Both the position numbers and the translations under genes were made by a program. 52,109 bases of DNA from Alkalimonas sp. (GTDB lineage: Bacteria > Pseudomonadota > Gammaproteobacteria > Enterobacterales > Alteromonadaceae). Below the pieces are notes generated by a model. That model searched no databases and was not told where the DNA came from. It worked only from the letters and a program-made list of their open reading frames with translations. The stretch covers positions 1-52,109 of the forward strand of contig NZ_JAFIFQ010000027.1 of assembly GCF_020831925.1 (NCBI RefSeq), given 5' to 3'. Of the stretch, positions 24,952 through 32,758 are shown one piece after another (position 1 is the first letter of the stretch; each line of letters opens with the position of its first letter).

Positions 24952-24969
24952 TTTGCATATTTATGCAAA
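24952..24969. promoter_or_regulatory. 18-bp palindrome upstream of the subtilase gene
   Basis: TTTGCATA-TT-TATGCAAA, perfect 8-bp arms. It lies about 35 bases upstream of the sigma-54-like element at 25004. A related half-site (TTTGCAT) occurs near 24160, upstream of the sigma-54 promoter of the neighbouring gene. It may be a binding site for a shared activator or repressor (inference). Confidence 0.5.
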
Positions 24970-25003
24970 TGTCAGGGGTTGACTGCTTGAGTTAAGGAAT
25001 AGC

Positions 25004-25019
25004 TGGCAACTTCCTTGTT
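25004..25019 (+). promoter_or_regulatory. Sigma-54-like element before the subtilase gene
   Basis: TGGCAACTTCCTTGTT has TGGCA at the -24 position and TTG at the -12 position with GG and GT 10 bases apart; the usual GC is GT, so it is imperfect. It would put the transcript start about 20 bases before the ATG. A TATAAAT lies at 25024 but no matching -35 was found. Confidence 0.35.
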
Positions 25020-25048
25020 CAGTATAAATATAACTAAAAGTGAAAATT

Positions 25049-28000
25049 ATGAAGATACAAACCAAAGGTAATAAAACCATCTTGGCGTCTGCCATTATGG
25101 CTGCTTGCACTATGGCTGTAGTGCATGCAAATCCATACGAAGTATCCGTTGATACTTCTTTGCTGCAATTAGATGGTGCCGCAGCTGCTTACGCACCTTA
25201 TATCGTTCAGGTGCGTGGCGAGTCTGGTATCGAAAAAGCAGCGCGTTTAGGTGAGCTGCGACCTAACGAACAGTTGACTGCCGGCATGAATCGTTATAAT
25301 TCCCGTTCTGCAGCCATGCAAGCCCACAAGCAGCAAGTCACAAACTTCCATCAGAACCTTGCTGCTCAGATGGGCATTTCAAATGTACTGTACTCCTATA
25401 CCCATACCTTCAATGGTTTTTCAGCAACCTTGACTGCAGATGAAGTGCAGCGTCTTCGTCAACATCCGGATGTTGTTGGTGTTTGGCAAGACGAGCCGAT
25501 GCAACTTGATACTTCGAATACACCAGAGTTTCTGGGCCTAAACGGCGCCAATGGGCAGCATACTTTGGGCGTTAAAGGCGAGAATGTGGTGATCGGTATC
25601 GTGGATACCGGCATTTGGCCTGAAAGTGAAAGCTTTGCTGATGATGGCTCATATGGGCCGCTGGATAACTGGAACGGCGTCTGTGATACCGGTGAAGATG
25701 ATACCTTCTTCTGTAATGGAAAAATGGTGGGTGCTCGCTACTTTAATAGTGCTTTTACCTCCGTTTATAACTTGCAACCAGGTGAGTTTGTCTCGCCCCG
25801 CGATCCAGACAACCACGGCACCCATGTAGCTTCGACTGCAGCTGGTAATGAAGGGGTTATGGCAACGATCAATGGCCAACCTGCTGGCTTTGTTACTGGC
25901 GTGGCACCAAGAGCACGTATTGCTACTTACAAGGCTTGCTGGAACAGCAGCTACGTAAGCCCTGAAGGTAACGCAGAGCGTGGCTGTTTCTTTGGTGATA
26001 CCATGGCTGCGATTGATGCGGCAGTTGCTGATGGCGTGGATGTCATCAACTACTCCATTGGTGGAAGTTTAACTGATTTAACCACCTTGGCTGCGGCTGC
26101 GAAGTTGCGTGCTACCCAAGCTGGTGTTTTTGTATCCGTTTCAGCAGGCAATAGTGGCCCTGGAGCAGGCACAGTAGGTACGCCAGCACCTTGGGTTATG
26201 AGTGTAGCGGCTTCGACCTATGATGGCACCAGCGTTGTGGTTGGTGGCGCTGCCATTGATGTAACCGGTGGCTCTGTAGCGGGCAGTTATCCAGCGGTGG
26301 AAGCTGCTACAACGACGCCGCTTTTTCAGATAGGTGAAGTAGCTGCTGATCTGGCCGTGGCAAGCCCAATTCTGGCATGTGATGGTGTGGATAATGCGGC
26401 AGAGCTTGAAGGCAAAATCGTTTTAATGCAACGCGGTGCTTGTCCTTTTGATAACAAGTTGGCAGCTGCACAGGCAGCAGGTGCTGTTGGAGCTATTGTG
26501 CTTAACAGTGATAACACCGCGCCTTTTGTGATGGGTGGCAATGGTAGCTTCTCAATCCCTGGCTTTATGATTAGCCGTGCTCATGGTTTGGCGTTACTTG
26601 ATGCTATTGAAGCCGGCGAAGATATTGCTGTTCGGTTTGTGGCGGGTGCGTTGGTACCACAAACTGAGGTTGGCAATATTATGGCAGGGTTTTCATCGCG
26701 TGGACCAAACATGGCTTCGTTCGATATCATCAAACCTGATATTACCGCTCCGGGTGTTCGCATCCTTGCAGCAGGCTCCGAAGAGCGGATGTTAGGTGCC
26801 AATGACGTACCTTTTGTTTACTTGCAGGGTACTTCAATGTCCAGCCCGCATATTGCTGGTATGGCTGCTTTACTTAAAGAGTCAAACCCGAATTGGTCAC
26901 CAGCAATGATCAAATCCGCACTGATGACGACAGCACGTCAAAATGTGGTGAAACAAAATGGTGTAACTGCGGCTGATCCATTTGATTTTGGTGCTGGCCA
27001 TGCTGTTCCTGCCAGTGCTGCTAATCCTGGTTTGGTGTATAACGTTGATACCACGCATTACTTTGCATTCCTGTGTGGTTTAGGTGCGCAAAGCTTCGTA
27101 TCAAATGCCTCAGGTTTTAGCTGCGATGCTTTTGCCAACATGGGATACGAGTTCGAGGCTAGCCAATTGAATATGCCATCCATTGGTATTGCTGAATTGG
27201 ATGTAAGTCGCGTTGTTTATCGCGAAGTCACTGACGTATCAGGTTTTAGCTCTAGTTATACCATTCAGATTGATGCGCCCGCCGGTATTCAGGCTACTGC
27301 ATTAACGCTGAATGCATCAGGCGAGTGGGCACCATCGTCTCAACTGGACGTTCCTGCCAATGGTCAGGCTGCCTACGCCATTAAATTTGAAACTACACCT
27401 TCAACCGATTACGAAACCTGGAAGTTTGGTTCTGTGACGTTGAGCAATGGTCAGTTTGATGTGCGTAGCCCTATCGCCATAAAAGCCATTCCACCAACAC
27501 TGATCGAAGCACCTGAGGTGATTTCTGCGCAGGTTGCAGCTAGCTCTGGCCGGGTGAGTTTCCCTGTGCTGATGAACTACAGCGGCCGTACGTCAGCTTC
27601 TATGGTTGGTTTGTCTGCGCCTTTTGGTAGCTCCAGAACCATTCCGCAGGATCCAGATGGTACCTTCCAGTTCAATGAACCAAGCTTAGGGACTCACATT
27701 CTGGAAATCCCCGCAGGCACCCGAGTTGCTCGTTTCATGTTGAACGAAGGTCTGGCTACAGTGCCGGGCGCAATTTTGGACTTGTATGTCTATCGTTGTC
27801 AGGGATGGAGCTGCTCATTTGTCACGTCTTCAACCAGCAATAGTGGGTTTGAAGACATCGTGCTGCGTGACCCGGAGCCTGCCGCCAATCAAGCAGCGGG
27901 CAATGTTTATATCGTCTGGGTTCACCCGCGCAATTTGCAAGGCGCAGCTGAAGTCACTTACACCATGCCATTCTGGATTGTTGACCAGCACAACAATGCC

Positions 28001-28171
28001 ACATCGCGCTTGGCTGCACCTGTTCGTGCCATTGATGGTCGCTTTAATAATGTGACTCTAATGACACGCGATTTGCAGTCATCTCCATTGCCGTATATGG
28101 GCGTGATTTCATTTGCAGATGAAACCGGTAATGAGCAGGCTTCAACCTTGATTGAAATTCGTGCCAACTAA
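25049..28171 (+). CDS. Secreted S8 subtilisin-like protease with PA domain
   Basis: A large extracellular protease of 1040 residues (numbered from ATG 25049; GTG at 25040 is an alternative, and neither has a strong Shine-Dalgarno). Order: signal peptide (cleavage near VHA-NP, residue 27), I9 propeptide (about 50-150, ending in HPDVVGVWQDE), S8 catalytic domain with Asp186 (IVDTGIWPES), His256 (DNHGTHVAS) and Ser596 (GTSMSSPHIAG). A PA domain (about 435-545, PFDNKLAAAQAAGAVGAIV) is inserted between His and Ser, and a C-terminal beta-rich tail of more than 350 residues follows. The layout and GARYF segment resemble plant-type (cucumisin-like) subtilases. No C-terminal sorting tail is seen. Confidence 0.93.
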   Translation: MKIQTKGNKTILASAIMAACTMAVVHANPYEVSVDTSLLQLDGAAAAYAPYIVQVRGESGIEKAARLGELRPNEQLTAGMNRYNSRSAAMQAHKQQVTNFHQNLAAQMGISNVLYSYTHTFNGFSATLTADEVQRLRQHPDVVGVWQDEPMQLDTSNTPEFLGLNGANGQHTLGVKGENVVIGIVDTGIWPESESFADDGSYGPLDNWNGVCDTGEDDTFFCNGKMVGARYFNSAFTSVYNLQPGEFVSPRDPDNHGTHVASTAAGNEGVMATINGQPAGFVTGVAPRARIATYKACWNSSYVSPEGNAERGCFFGDTMAAIDAAVADGVDVINYSIGGSLTDLTTLAAAAKLRATQAGVFVSVSAGNSGPGAGTVGTPAPWVMSVAASTYDGTSVVVGGAAIDVTGGSVAGSYPAVEAATTTPLFQIGEVAADLAVASPILACDGVDNAAELEGKIVLMQRGACPFDNKLAAAQAAGAVGAIVLNSDNTAPFVMGGNGSFSIPGFMISRAHGLALLDAIEAGEDIAVRFVAGALVPQTEVGNIMAGFSSRGPNMASFDIIKPDITAPGVRILAAGSEERMLGANDVPFVYLQGTSMSSPHIAGMAALLKESNPNWSPAMIKSALMTTARQNVVKQNGVTAADPFDFGAGHAVPASAANPGLVYNVDTTHYFAFLCGLGAQSFVSNASGFSCDAFANMGYEFEASQLNMPSIGIAELDVSRVVYREVTDVSGFSSSYTIQIDAPAGIQATALTLNASGEWAPSSQLDVPANGQAAYAIKFETTPSTDYETWKFGSVTLSNGQFDVRSPIAIKAIPPTLIEAPEVISAQVAASSGRVSFPVLMNYSGRTSASMVGLSAPFGSSRTIPQDPDGTFQFNEPSLGTHILEIPAGTRVARFMLNEGLATVPGAILDLYVYRCQGWSCSFVTSSTSNSGFEDIVLRDPEPAANQAAGNVYIVWVHPRNLQGAAEVTYTMPFWIVDQHNNATSRLAAPVRAIDGRFNNVTLMTRDLQSSPLPYMGVISFADETGNEQASTLIEIRAN

Positions 28172-28193
28172 GCACATCAGAAATAAATGAATA

Positions 28194-28221
28194 AAGCCCA
28201 TCTTCGGATGGGCTTTTTTTT
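28194..28221 (+). terminator. Rho-independent terminator of the subtilase gene
   Basis: AAGCCCATC, tetraloop TTCG, GATGGGCTT (28194-28215), then a run of T to 28221. A very stable UUCG-capped stem 22 bases after the stop codon. Confidence 0.96.
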
Positions 28222-28249
28222 GTCTTTCGTTTGGGGGTAGACTAGTAAG

Positions 28250-28699
28250 ATGCATATACGTCGACAAGTCGCTGGTTTTATTACTGCTATCGTTCTGATG
28301 GTTTGTTTCACGTTGTGGCTACTTTGGTTATGGTGGCCAGCGCCATTTTTCTTCATGCCAGATGAACGTGTGGAGTATCAGCAGCAGTCTTATCAATTAT
28401 TTGCCTATGGAACGCTCCGCAATCGATTGGTACGAAAGTTGGTCACCGGAAGGGATGTAAAAGTAACCGTTGATGAGTTGGCCGGGTTTGAGCGTCAGGG
28501 GTTGAATATTGTAGCAAACGAAGCTGCAGTCACTGCAGGGGTTCGAATGCAGGTCAGCAAGCGGCAAATGCAGCGGCTGGACCGGTACGAGCGCTTGGGG
28601 CTGCGCTATTGCCGTTTTCAGGTCTTTTTAACCAGTGGTGAGCAAGCTTGGGTGTATCAACGGCTAAATGGTGAGGGTTGTGAACAACAGCAGCAGTAA
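28250..28699 (+). CDS. Membrane-anchored gamma-glutamylcyclotransferase-like protein
   Basis: A 149-residue protein with one N-terminal transmembrane helix (about 8-31, very Trp-rich: LWLLWLWWPAPFFF) and a GGCT/AIG2-like domain. The ligand-binding motif FAYGTLRN (YGTL) is near residue 52, and the candidate catalytic Glu is in RLDRYERLG. The family normally consists of soluble cytoplasmic enzymes; here the orientation of the helix (basic N-terminus MHIRRQ) would place the domain in the periplasm. No strong ribosome-binding site is seen. The substrate is unknown. Confidence 0.78.
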   Translation: MHIRRQVAGFITAIVLMVCFTLWLLWLWWPAPFFFMPDERVEYQQQSYQLFAYGTLRNRLVRKLVTGRDVKVTVDELAGFERQGLNIVANEAAVTAGVRMQVSKRQMQRLDRYERLGLRYCRFQVFLTSGEQAWVYQRLNGEGCEQQQQ

Positions 28700-28794
28700 A
28701 TTGGCCATGTTTTAACAACATCCGCACTTTGAATCTGATAAAATACGCATTGCTGCGCTATTCCATTGTTTTGTTTTAATTGGGAGAGATCGCT

Positions 28795-28992
28795 TTGTTG
28801 TTGCTTCCTGCTGTTTTAGTCTGCACCGCTATTTCAATCTACATTGCTGCATTGCGTGCTGGTATGTCTGCTTGGCGTTGGGGCATTGCTGCGCTGGCGC
28901 TCGGACCTTTATTGTTGCCGCTTTTTACCAGCCATAAACGCCTGGTGATCTTAAGGGCCAGAGGGCGCAACAGCCGTTTGTTCAGACCTTAG
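28795..28992 (+). CDS. Small two-helix membrane protein, unknown
   Basis: A 65-residue protein starting with TTG at 28795, chosen because GGGAGAG ends about six bases upstream; there is no ATG. Two hydrophobic segments (LLLPAVLVCTAISIYIAAL and WGIAALALGPLLLPLF) are followed by a basic tail (HKRLVILRARGRNSR), predicting a hairpin in the inner membrane with the tail in the cytoplasm. It overlaps the convergent hdfR by 11 bases. I do not recognise the family. Confidence 0.65.
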   Translation: MLLLPAVLVCTAISIYIAALRAGMSAWRWGIAALALGPLLLPLFTSHKRLVILRARGRNSRLFRP

Positions 28993-29830
28993 TATCTTTC
29001 AGTTGTATCAGGACGTTTTGCAGGCTATCACACCTGTCTGCTGCTTTCAGGTAAGCAGCGTACAAATTACGGCATATTACCGGGGCATCTTCAACTTGCT
29101 GCAGCACCCCCTGTTGCAGCTGTTGTGCCACCATGGTCTCTGGCAGGTAAGCTGCGCCTTTTTGTTGCAATACAGATGTCAGGGCGATGCCGGCATGATT
29201 GGTTCGAACCGTGACCCGGATCTCTTCATGCAAGATATCGGCATGCTTTATTTGAAAAGCCGTCCCCCAATCCATTAACACATAATTGGCCTGCATGGCC
29301 GCTTTTGTCGGCTCAAAATCAGAGTGGATTACCGGCAGCAGTTTTAATTCCGTATGATGCTCGACTTGCAGGTCATCAGTTTTTGGTGGGTCAAACAGTA
29401 AAGCTAAATCCAGTTGACGCTCTAACAAACCACGGATCATGGACTCTCGCTCCAGACTTTCAGCCCGCCAACTGATGGCCGGAAGTTGTTGCTGCATCAC
29501 GCTAAAGCGCGCTAGTAGGTAACAATCCCATAGTGTTGCGGTTGAGGCGATGACCAGTTGCTGTTGTTGATCGGCTGTAATCGCTACATCCTGTCGCGCC
29601 CGCTGAAGGGTGACTAACATGGTCTCGGCATGCGGCAGTAGCCGCTCACCAGCGGTGGTCAGCTGGATGTTGTTACGGTAACGACTGAACAGGGTGACGC
29701 CAAGGTGCTGTTCCAGTTGGCGAATGCGTGAACTGACAGCCGATTGAGTCAAAAACAGGTTGGCGGCAGCTTTACCGAAATGACGGGTGCGGTGAACTTC
29801 TAGAAAAGTTTTAAGTAACTCTGTATCCAA
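28982..29830 (-). CDS. hdfR: LysR-family regulator HdfR
   Basis: A 282-residue LysR-type transcription factor. The N-terminal helix-turn-helix (MDTELLKTFLEV, HFGKAAANLFLTQSAVSSRIRQLEQHLGVTLF) is nearly the same as E. coli HdfR, which represses flhDC; the effector domain is more divergent. The start is TTG at 29830 with GAGGA six bases upstream, giving the same first residues as E. coli HdfR. It is divergent from maoP, as in E. coli. A perfect T-N11-A dyad 17 bases upstream suggests autoregulation. Confidence 0.93.
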   Translation of the reverse strand: MDTELLKTFLEVHRTRHFGKAAANLFLTQSAVSSRIRQLEQHLGVTLFSRYRNNIQLTTAGERLLPHAETMLVTLQRARQDVAITADQQQQLVIASTATLWDCYLLARFSVMQQQLPAISWRAESLERESMIRGLLERQLDLALLFDPPKTDDLQVEHHTELKLLPVIHSDFEPTKAAMQANYVLMDWGTAFQIKHADILHEEIRVTVRTNHAGIALTSVLQQKGAAYLPETMVAQQLQQGVLQQVEDAPVICRNLYAAYLKAADRCDSLQNVLIQLKDTKV

Positions 29831-29846
29831 GTGCTTTCCTCAGGAA

Positions 29847-29867
29847 TTTTTATCGTCACGATAAAAA
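29847..29867. promoter_or_regulatory. Candidate HdfR autoregulatory site (T-N11-A dyad)
   Basis: Perfect 9-bp arms TTTTTATCG and CGATAAAAA around TCA, containing a T-N11-A core (T51, A63) as expected for LysR-type regulators. It sits between the hdfR start and the rest of the hdfR-maoP intergenic region. Confidence 0.6.
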
Positions 29868-29920
29868 ACTTTTGTTTTACGAGGGCAATTTTGTTCACCA
29901 TACTCCGCACAGTTGAGCAG

Positions 29921-29954
29921 AGCAAGTGGATTGTGATCCCAATTGCCACTTGCT
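29921..29954. promoter_or_regulatory. 34-bp imperfect palindrome in the hdfR-maoP spacer
   Basis: AGCAAGTGG (29921-29929) and CCACTTGCT (29946-29954) are perfect complements, with inner ATTG/CAAT (30-33, 40-43) also paired and a 2-base offset on the right. In E. coli the maoS site that works with MaoP lies in this spacer, so this is a candidate equivalent, or an operator for maoP. I cannot compare it with the E. coli maoS sequence here. Confidence 0.45.
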
Positions 29955-30013
29955 TTGTACAACATGCAACCCTAATAATGCATTGTAATGATGAGCAACA
30001 GAGGAAAAAAGTG

Positions 30014-30361
30014 ATGCAGCAAAGTTTTGTCGCTCCACGTCGCTTTTTCGATGACCGTAATTTCCCAAAAGGGTTTACCCGGTCAGGACGCTTTACGCTG
30101 GCAGAAGGTAACCTGCTGGAAAAGCATGGTGTTGCTTTGCAGGAGCTGGAGCAGGGTAGTCGTGCTCCACAAACTGATGAAGAGCAACGTTTTGTACTGG
30201 TTTGCCGCGGAGAGGCCGAAGCGGCCAGCGCTGTGGAGAAAACCTGGCTGAAATACAAACAACGCGTGCAGGAAAAACGTAAATTCCATACCGTGTTTGG
30301 TAAGAAGCGTATTGCTGACAGCAGCGACGATTTCAGTTACGTTGAAGTTGACAGCGATTAA
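30014..30361 (+). CDS. maoP: Macrodomain Ori protein MaoP (DUF413)
   Basis: A 115-residue protein matching E. coli MaoP (YifE): FFDDRNFPKGFTRSGRFTLAEGNLLEKHG, FVLVCRGE and WLKYKQRVQ...FHT. MaoP with the maoS site organises the Ori region of the E. coli chromosome into a macrodomain. Start ATG at 30014 follows GAGGA by 8 bases; the open frame upstream covers the divergent promoter region and is not coding. The acidic tail SDDFSYVEVDSD is also typical. Confidence 0.94.
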   Translation: MQQSFVAPRRFFDDRNFPKGFTRSGRFTLAEGNLLEKHGVALQELEQGSRAPQTDEEQRFVLVCRGEAEAASAVEKTWLKYKQRVQEKRKFHTVFGKKRIADSSDDFSYVEVDSD

Positions 30362-30432
30362 GCCTCTGTAGTCGCGCCTACCGGGTTAAAACCCGGTTGA
30401 TGTGTCTAAGGTAACTCAGTTGAGCACGGAAG

Positions 30433-32685
30433 CTAACCCAGTGTGGCAGCTGTCCGTGCGACTTGAGTCGTCTTCGGTGCCTGCTGTTGTTGCAAGAACC
30501 TGGTAAAGTCCTCTGATGACAAGGGCTTGCTGTAGTAATAACCTTGTATCACTTCGCATCGTAGTTGTTTAAGCAAGTCCAGCTGCTGCTTTTCCTCCAC
30601 GCCTTCCGCCACTACCGTCAGGCTTAAGTTATGAGCAATCGTCACTATGGTATCTACCATATTGCGACCTCGGGCCGTGTCCATATCATCAATGAAGGCT
30701 TTGTCGATTTTCAGCGTATTCAGCGGAAACTGCTTCAAATATGCCAGTGACGAATAGCCAGTTCCAAAGTCATCCATAGCCAGGTGAATACCACGAGCCC
30801 GTAACTTTTTCATGGTATCAATTGCCATGGTGGGTGATTGCATGACGGTGCCTTCGGTGATTTCAAGTTCCAGATGATAAGACGGCAGCTCGGTCTGTTG
30901 CAGTACATCGTCAATTTGTTCACATAAATAGGGCAACATAAACTGCTTGGCTGAAAGGTTCACTGCCACCCGACCATGAAACAGTTCCTGATCAATCCAT
31001 GCTTTCACTTGTTGACAGGCTTTACGGAGCACCACAGCCCCGATTTCAACAATTTGTCCTGTTTCTTCAGCGACAGGAATAAAGGTGGCAGGGCTGATAA
31101 TGCCGCGCTTTGGGGTTATGAAACGAACCAATGCTTCCATTCCAAGCAGCTTACCGCTGTGGATATCCATTTTTGGTTGATAATAGACGGAAAAAAAGTC
31201 TTCTTTTAAGCCATGGCGAATCAGGTTTTCAATCTGCAAGCGTTTTACCGCTTGTTTGTTCATGCTGTCGTTGAAAAAAAGGTAACGGTTGCCGCCTTCA
31301 TTTTTGGCATGGTACATGGCCGTATCCGCGTTACGAAGAAGACTCTGCGGATCCTGACCATCCTCTGGGTATAGCACTATGCCAATACTGCAACTGATCG
31401 CAAGTTCGTGTTGATTGATAAAAAATGGCAGATTAATTTGTTTGATAAGCTCCTTGGCCAGTGAGGTAATGGTGTGAATATCGTTGGTGTTTTCCAGCAA
31501 AATAGCAAACTCATCGCCACCAAGCCGGTACAACTGTCCTTTGTTGCGGGGAAATAACTTAAGGCGCTCCGTCAGCTTGCATAGCAGGCCATCACCGAGT
31601 TGATGACCAAGTGAATCATTGATTTTTTTGAAGTTATCCAGGTCGAACATTAAAAGTGAATGGCGTTTTTGTTGCTCTACCAGCTCACCCAACTGGCTGA
31701 GAAATAAAGCCCTGTTTGGTAAGCCGGTCAGAGTATCACTGTTGGCTAGCTTACTGAGCTGTTCTTCACGGGTCTTGCGTTCGGTGATATCAGAAAATAC
31801 TGCGACATATTGCTGGATTAGGCCTTGCTCATCCCGCACCACATTGAAGTTCAACTCGGCATGATAGGTTTGACCATCGCTGCGTTGTTCCTGCACCTCG
31901 CCAACCCAGGAGCTGGTTTTCACCAAGGCTTGTTTGATATCACGTAGAAAGCGGCTTGGGTAAAGCGATAATTCGAACTGTTGTTGAATAACCTGTTCGC
32001 GATCTTTGCCTGTAATGCGGCTAAAAGCCGGGTTAACTTCCAGAATGCGAAAAGAGGTATCACAAATAACAACCGCATCGGAAATATTTTCCAGGCACTG
32101 TGCGAACAGCTGCAAGCGCTCTTCTGCCAGTTTGATATGATGAATGTTTTTCAGCGTACCGGTCATACGGCTGGCTTGATTTTGCTGGTTGTAACTGACG
32201 ACTTTGCCGCGATCAAGCACCCAAATCCACTGTTGATCACTAGAGCGAATGCGGTAGGTGGCTTCAAAATAGGGGCTTTGTTGATTTAGATGATTGCTTA
32301 GCGCTTCGCTGACTCGATCCAGGTCTTGTGGGTGAATTTGTTGGCGATTGGGAGGAATATCCTGAGTCTCAGGGTCTAGCTCAACCGGGCTTTGCCACGA
32401 GCTGGAGCGATACAATGTACCTTGCTCAATGTTCCAGTCCCAAAGCTCATCACCGCTACCCCAGAGCGAAAGGCGAAGCCTTTCTTCACTGTGCTCCAGT
32501 CGGCTCTGATATCGGCGCATCTTGACAATACTAAGATGAGCTAACAATAGGGCACCAAATGAAAGCAACAACACAACACTGAGGACATAAGGTTGCACAG
32601 CCTGCCAGTCCATAGCGAAGGCTGTGTTTGGCAGTAAAGTAGTCAGGCAGCTCAATATTATTGTTGTTCTGGTGCCAGCGCGCAT
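30433..32685 (-). CDS. PAS-GGDEF-EAL c-di-GMP signalling protein
   Basis: A 750-residue membrane protein. N-terminal hydrophobic segments (about 8-24 and 32-54), two PAS domains (about 70-185 and 190-305), GGDEF domain with intact LGGDEF at 388-393, and EAL domain from about 500 with MEALVRF, the metal loop DDFGTGYSSL and AEGVE. Both active sites look complete, so it could make or degrade c-di-GMP. The inhibitory RxxD site five residues before GGDEF is absent (RNKG), so feedback inhibition is unlikely. It is a single gene, convergent with maoP across 71 bases. Confidence 0.93.
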   Translation of the reverse strand: MRAGTRTTIILSCLTTLLPNTAFAMDWQAVQPYVLSVVLLLSFGALLLAHLSIVKMRRYQSRLEHSEERLRLSLWGSGDELWDWNIEQGTLYRSSSWQSPVELDPETQDIPPNRQQIHPQDLDRVSEALSNHLNQQSPYFEATYRIRSSDQQWIWVLDRGKVVSYNQQNQASRMTGTLKNIHHIKLAEERLQLFAQCLENISDAVVICDTSFRILEVNPAFSRITGKDREQVIQQQFELSLYPSRFLRDIKQALVKTSSWVGEVQEQRSDGQTYHAELNFNVVRDEQGLIQQYVAVFSDITERKTREEQLSKLANSDTLTGLPNRALFLSQLGELVEQQKRHSLLMFDLDNFKKINDSLGHQLGDGLLCKLTERLKLFPRNKGQLYRLGGDEFAILLENTNDIHTITSLAKELIKQINLPFFINQHELAISCSIGIVLYPEDGQDPQSLLRNADTAMYHAKNEGGNRYLFFNDSMNKQAVKRLQIENLIRHGLKEDFFSVYYQPKMDIHSGKLLGMEALVRFITPKRGIISPATFIPVAEETGQIVEIGAVVLRKACQQVKAWIDQELFHGRVAVNLSAKQFMLPYLCEQIDDVLQQTELPSYHLELEITEGTVMQSPTMAIDTMKKLRARGIHLAMDDFGTGYSSLAYLKQFPLNTLKIDKAFIDDMDTARGRNMVDTIVTIAHNLSLTVVAEGVEEKQQLDLLKQLRCEVIQGYYYSKPLSSEDFTRFLQQQQAPKTTQVARTAATLG

Positions 32686-32758
32686 TAAATCATCTTGGAT
32701 GCAGTCTAGGTACCGTTAACATATAGAAATTGCCTGATGCTGTCAAAAGCAAATCGTT

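Noticed and set aside
29831-30013. N-terminal extension of maoP (61 extra codons)
   Set aside because: It would translate through both regulatory dyads, and E. coli MaoP aligns from the ATG at 30014.
30380-30397. ACCGGGT / ACCCGGT hairpin between maoP and the GGDEF-EAL gene
   Set aside because: Perfect 7-bp stem but no T run; too little to call a terminator.
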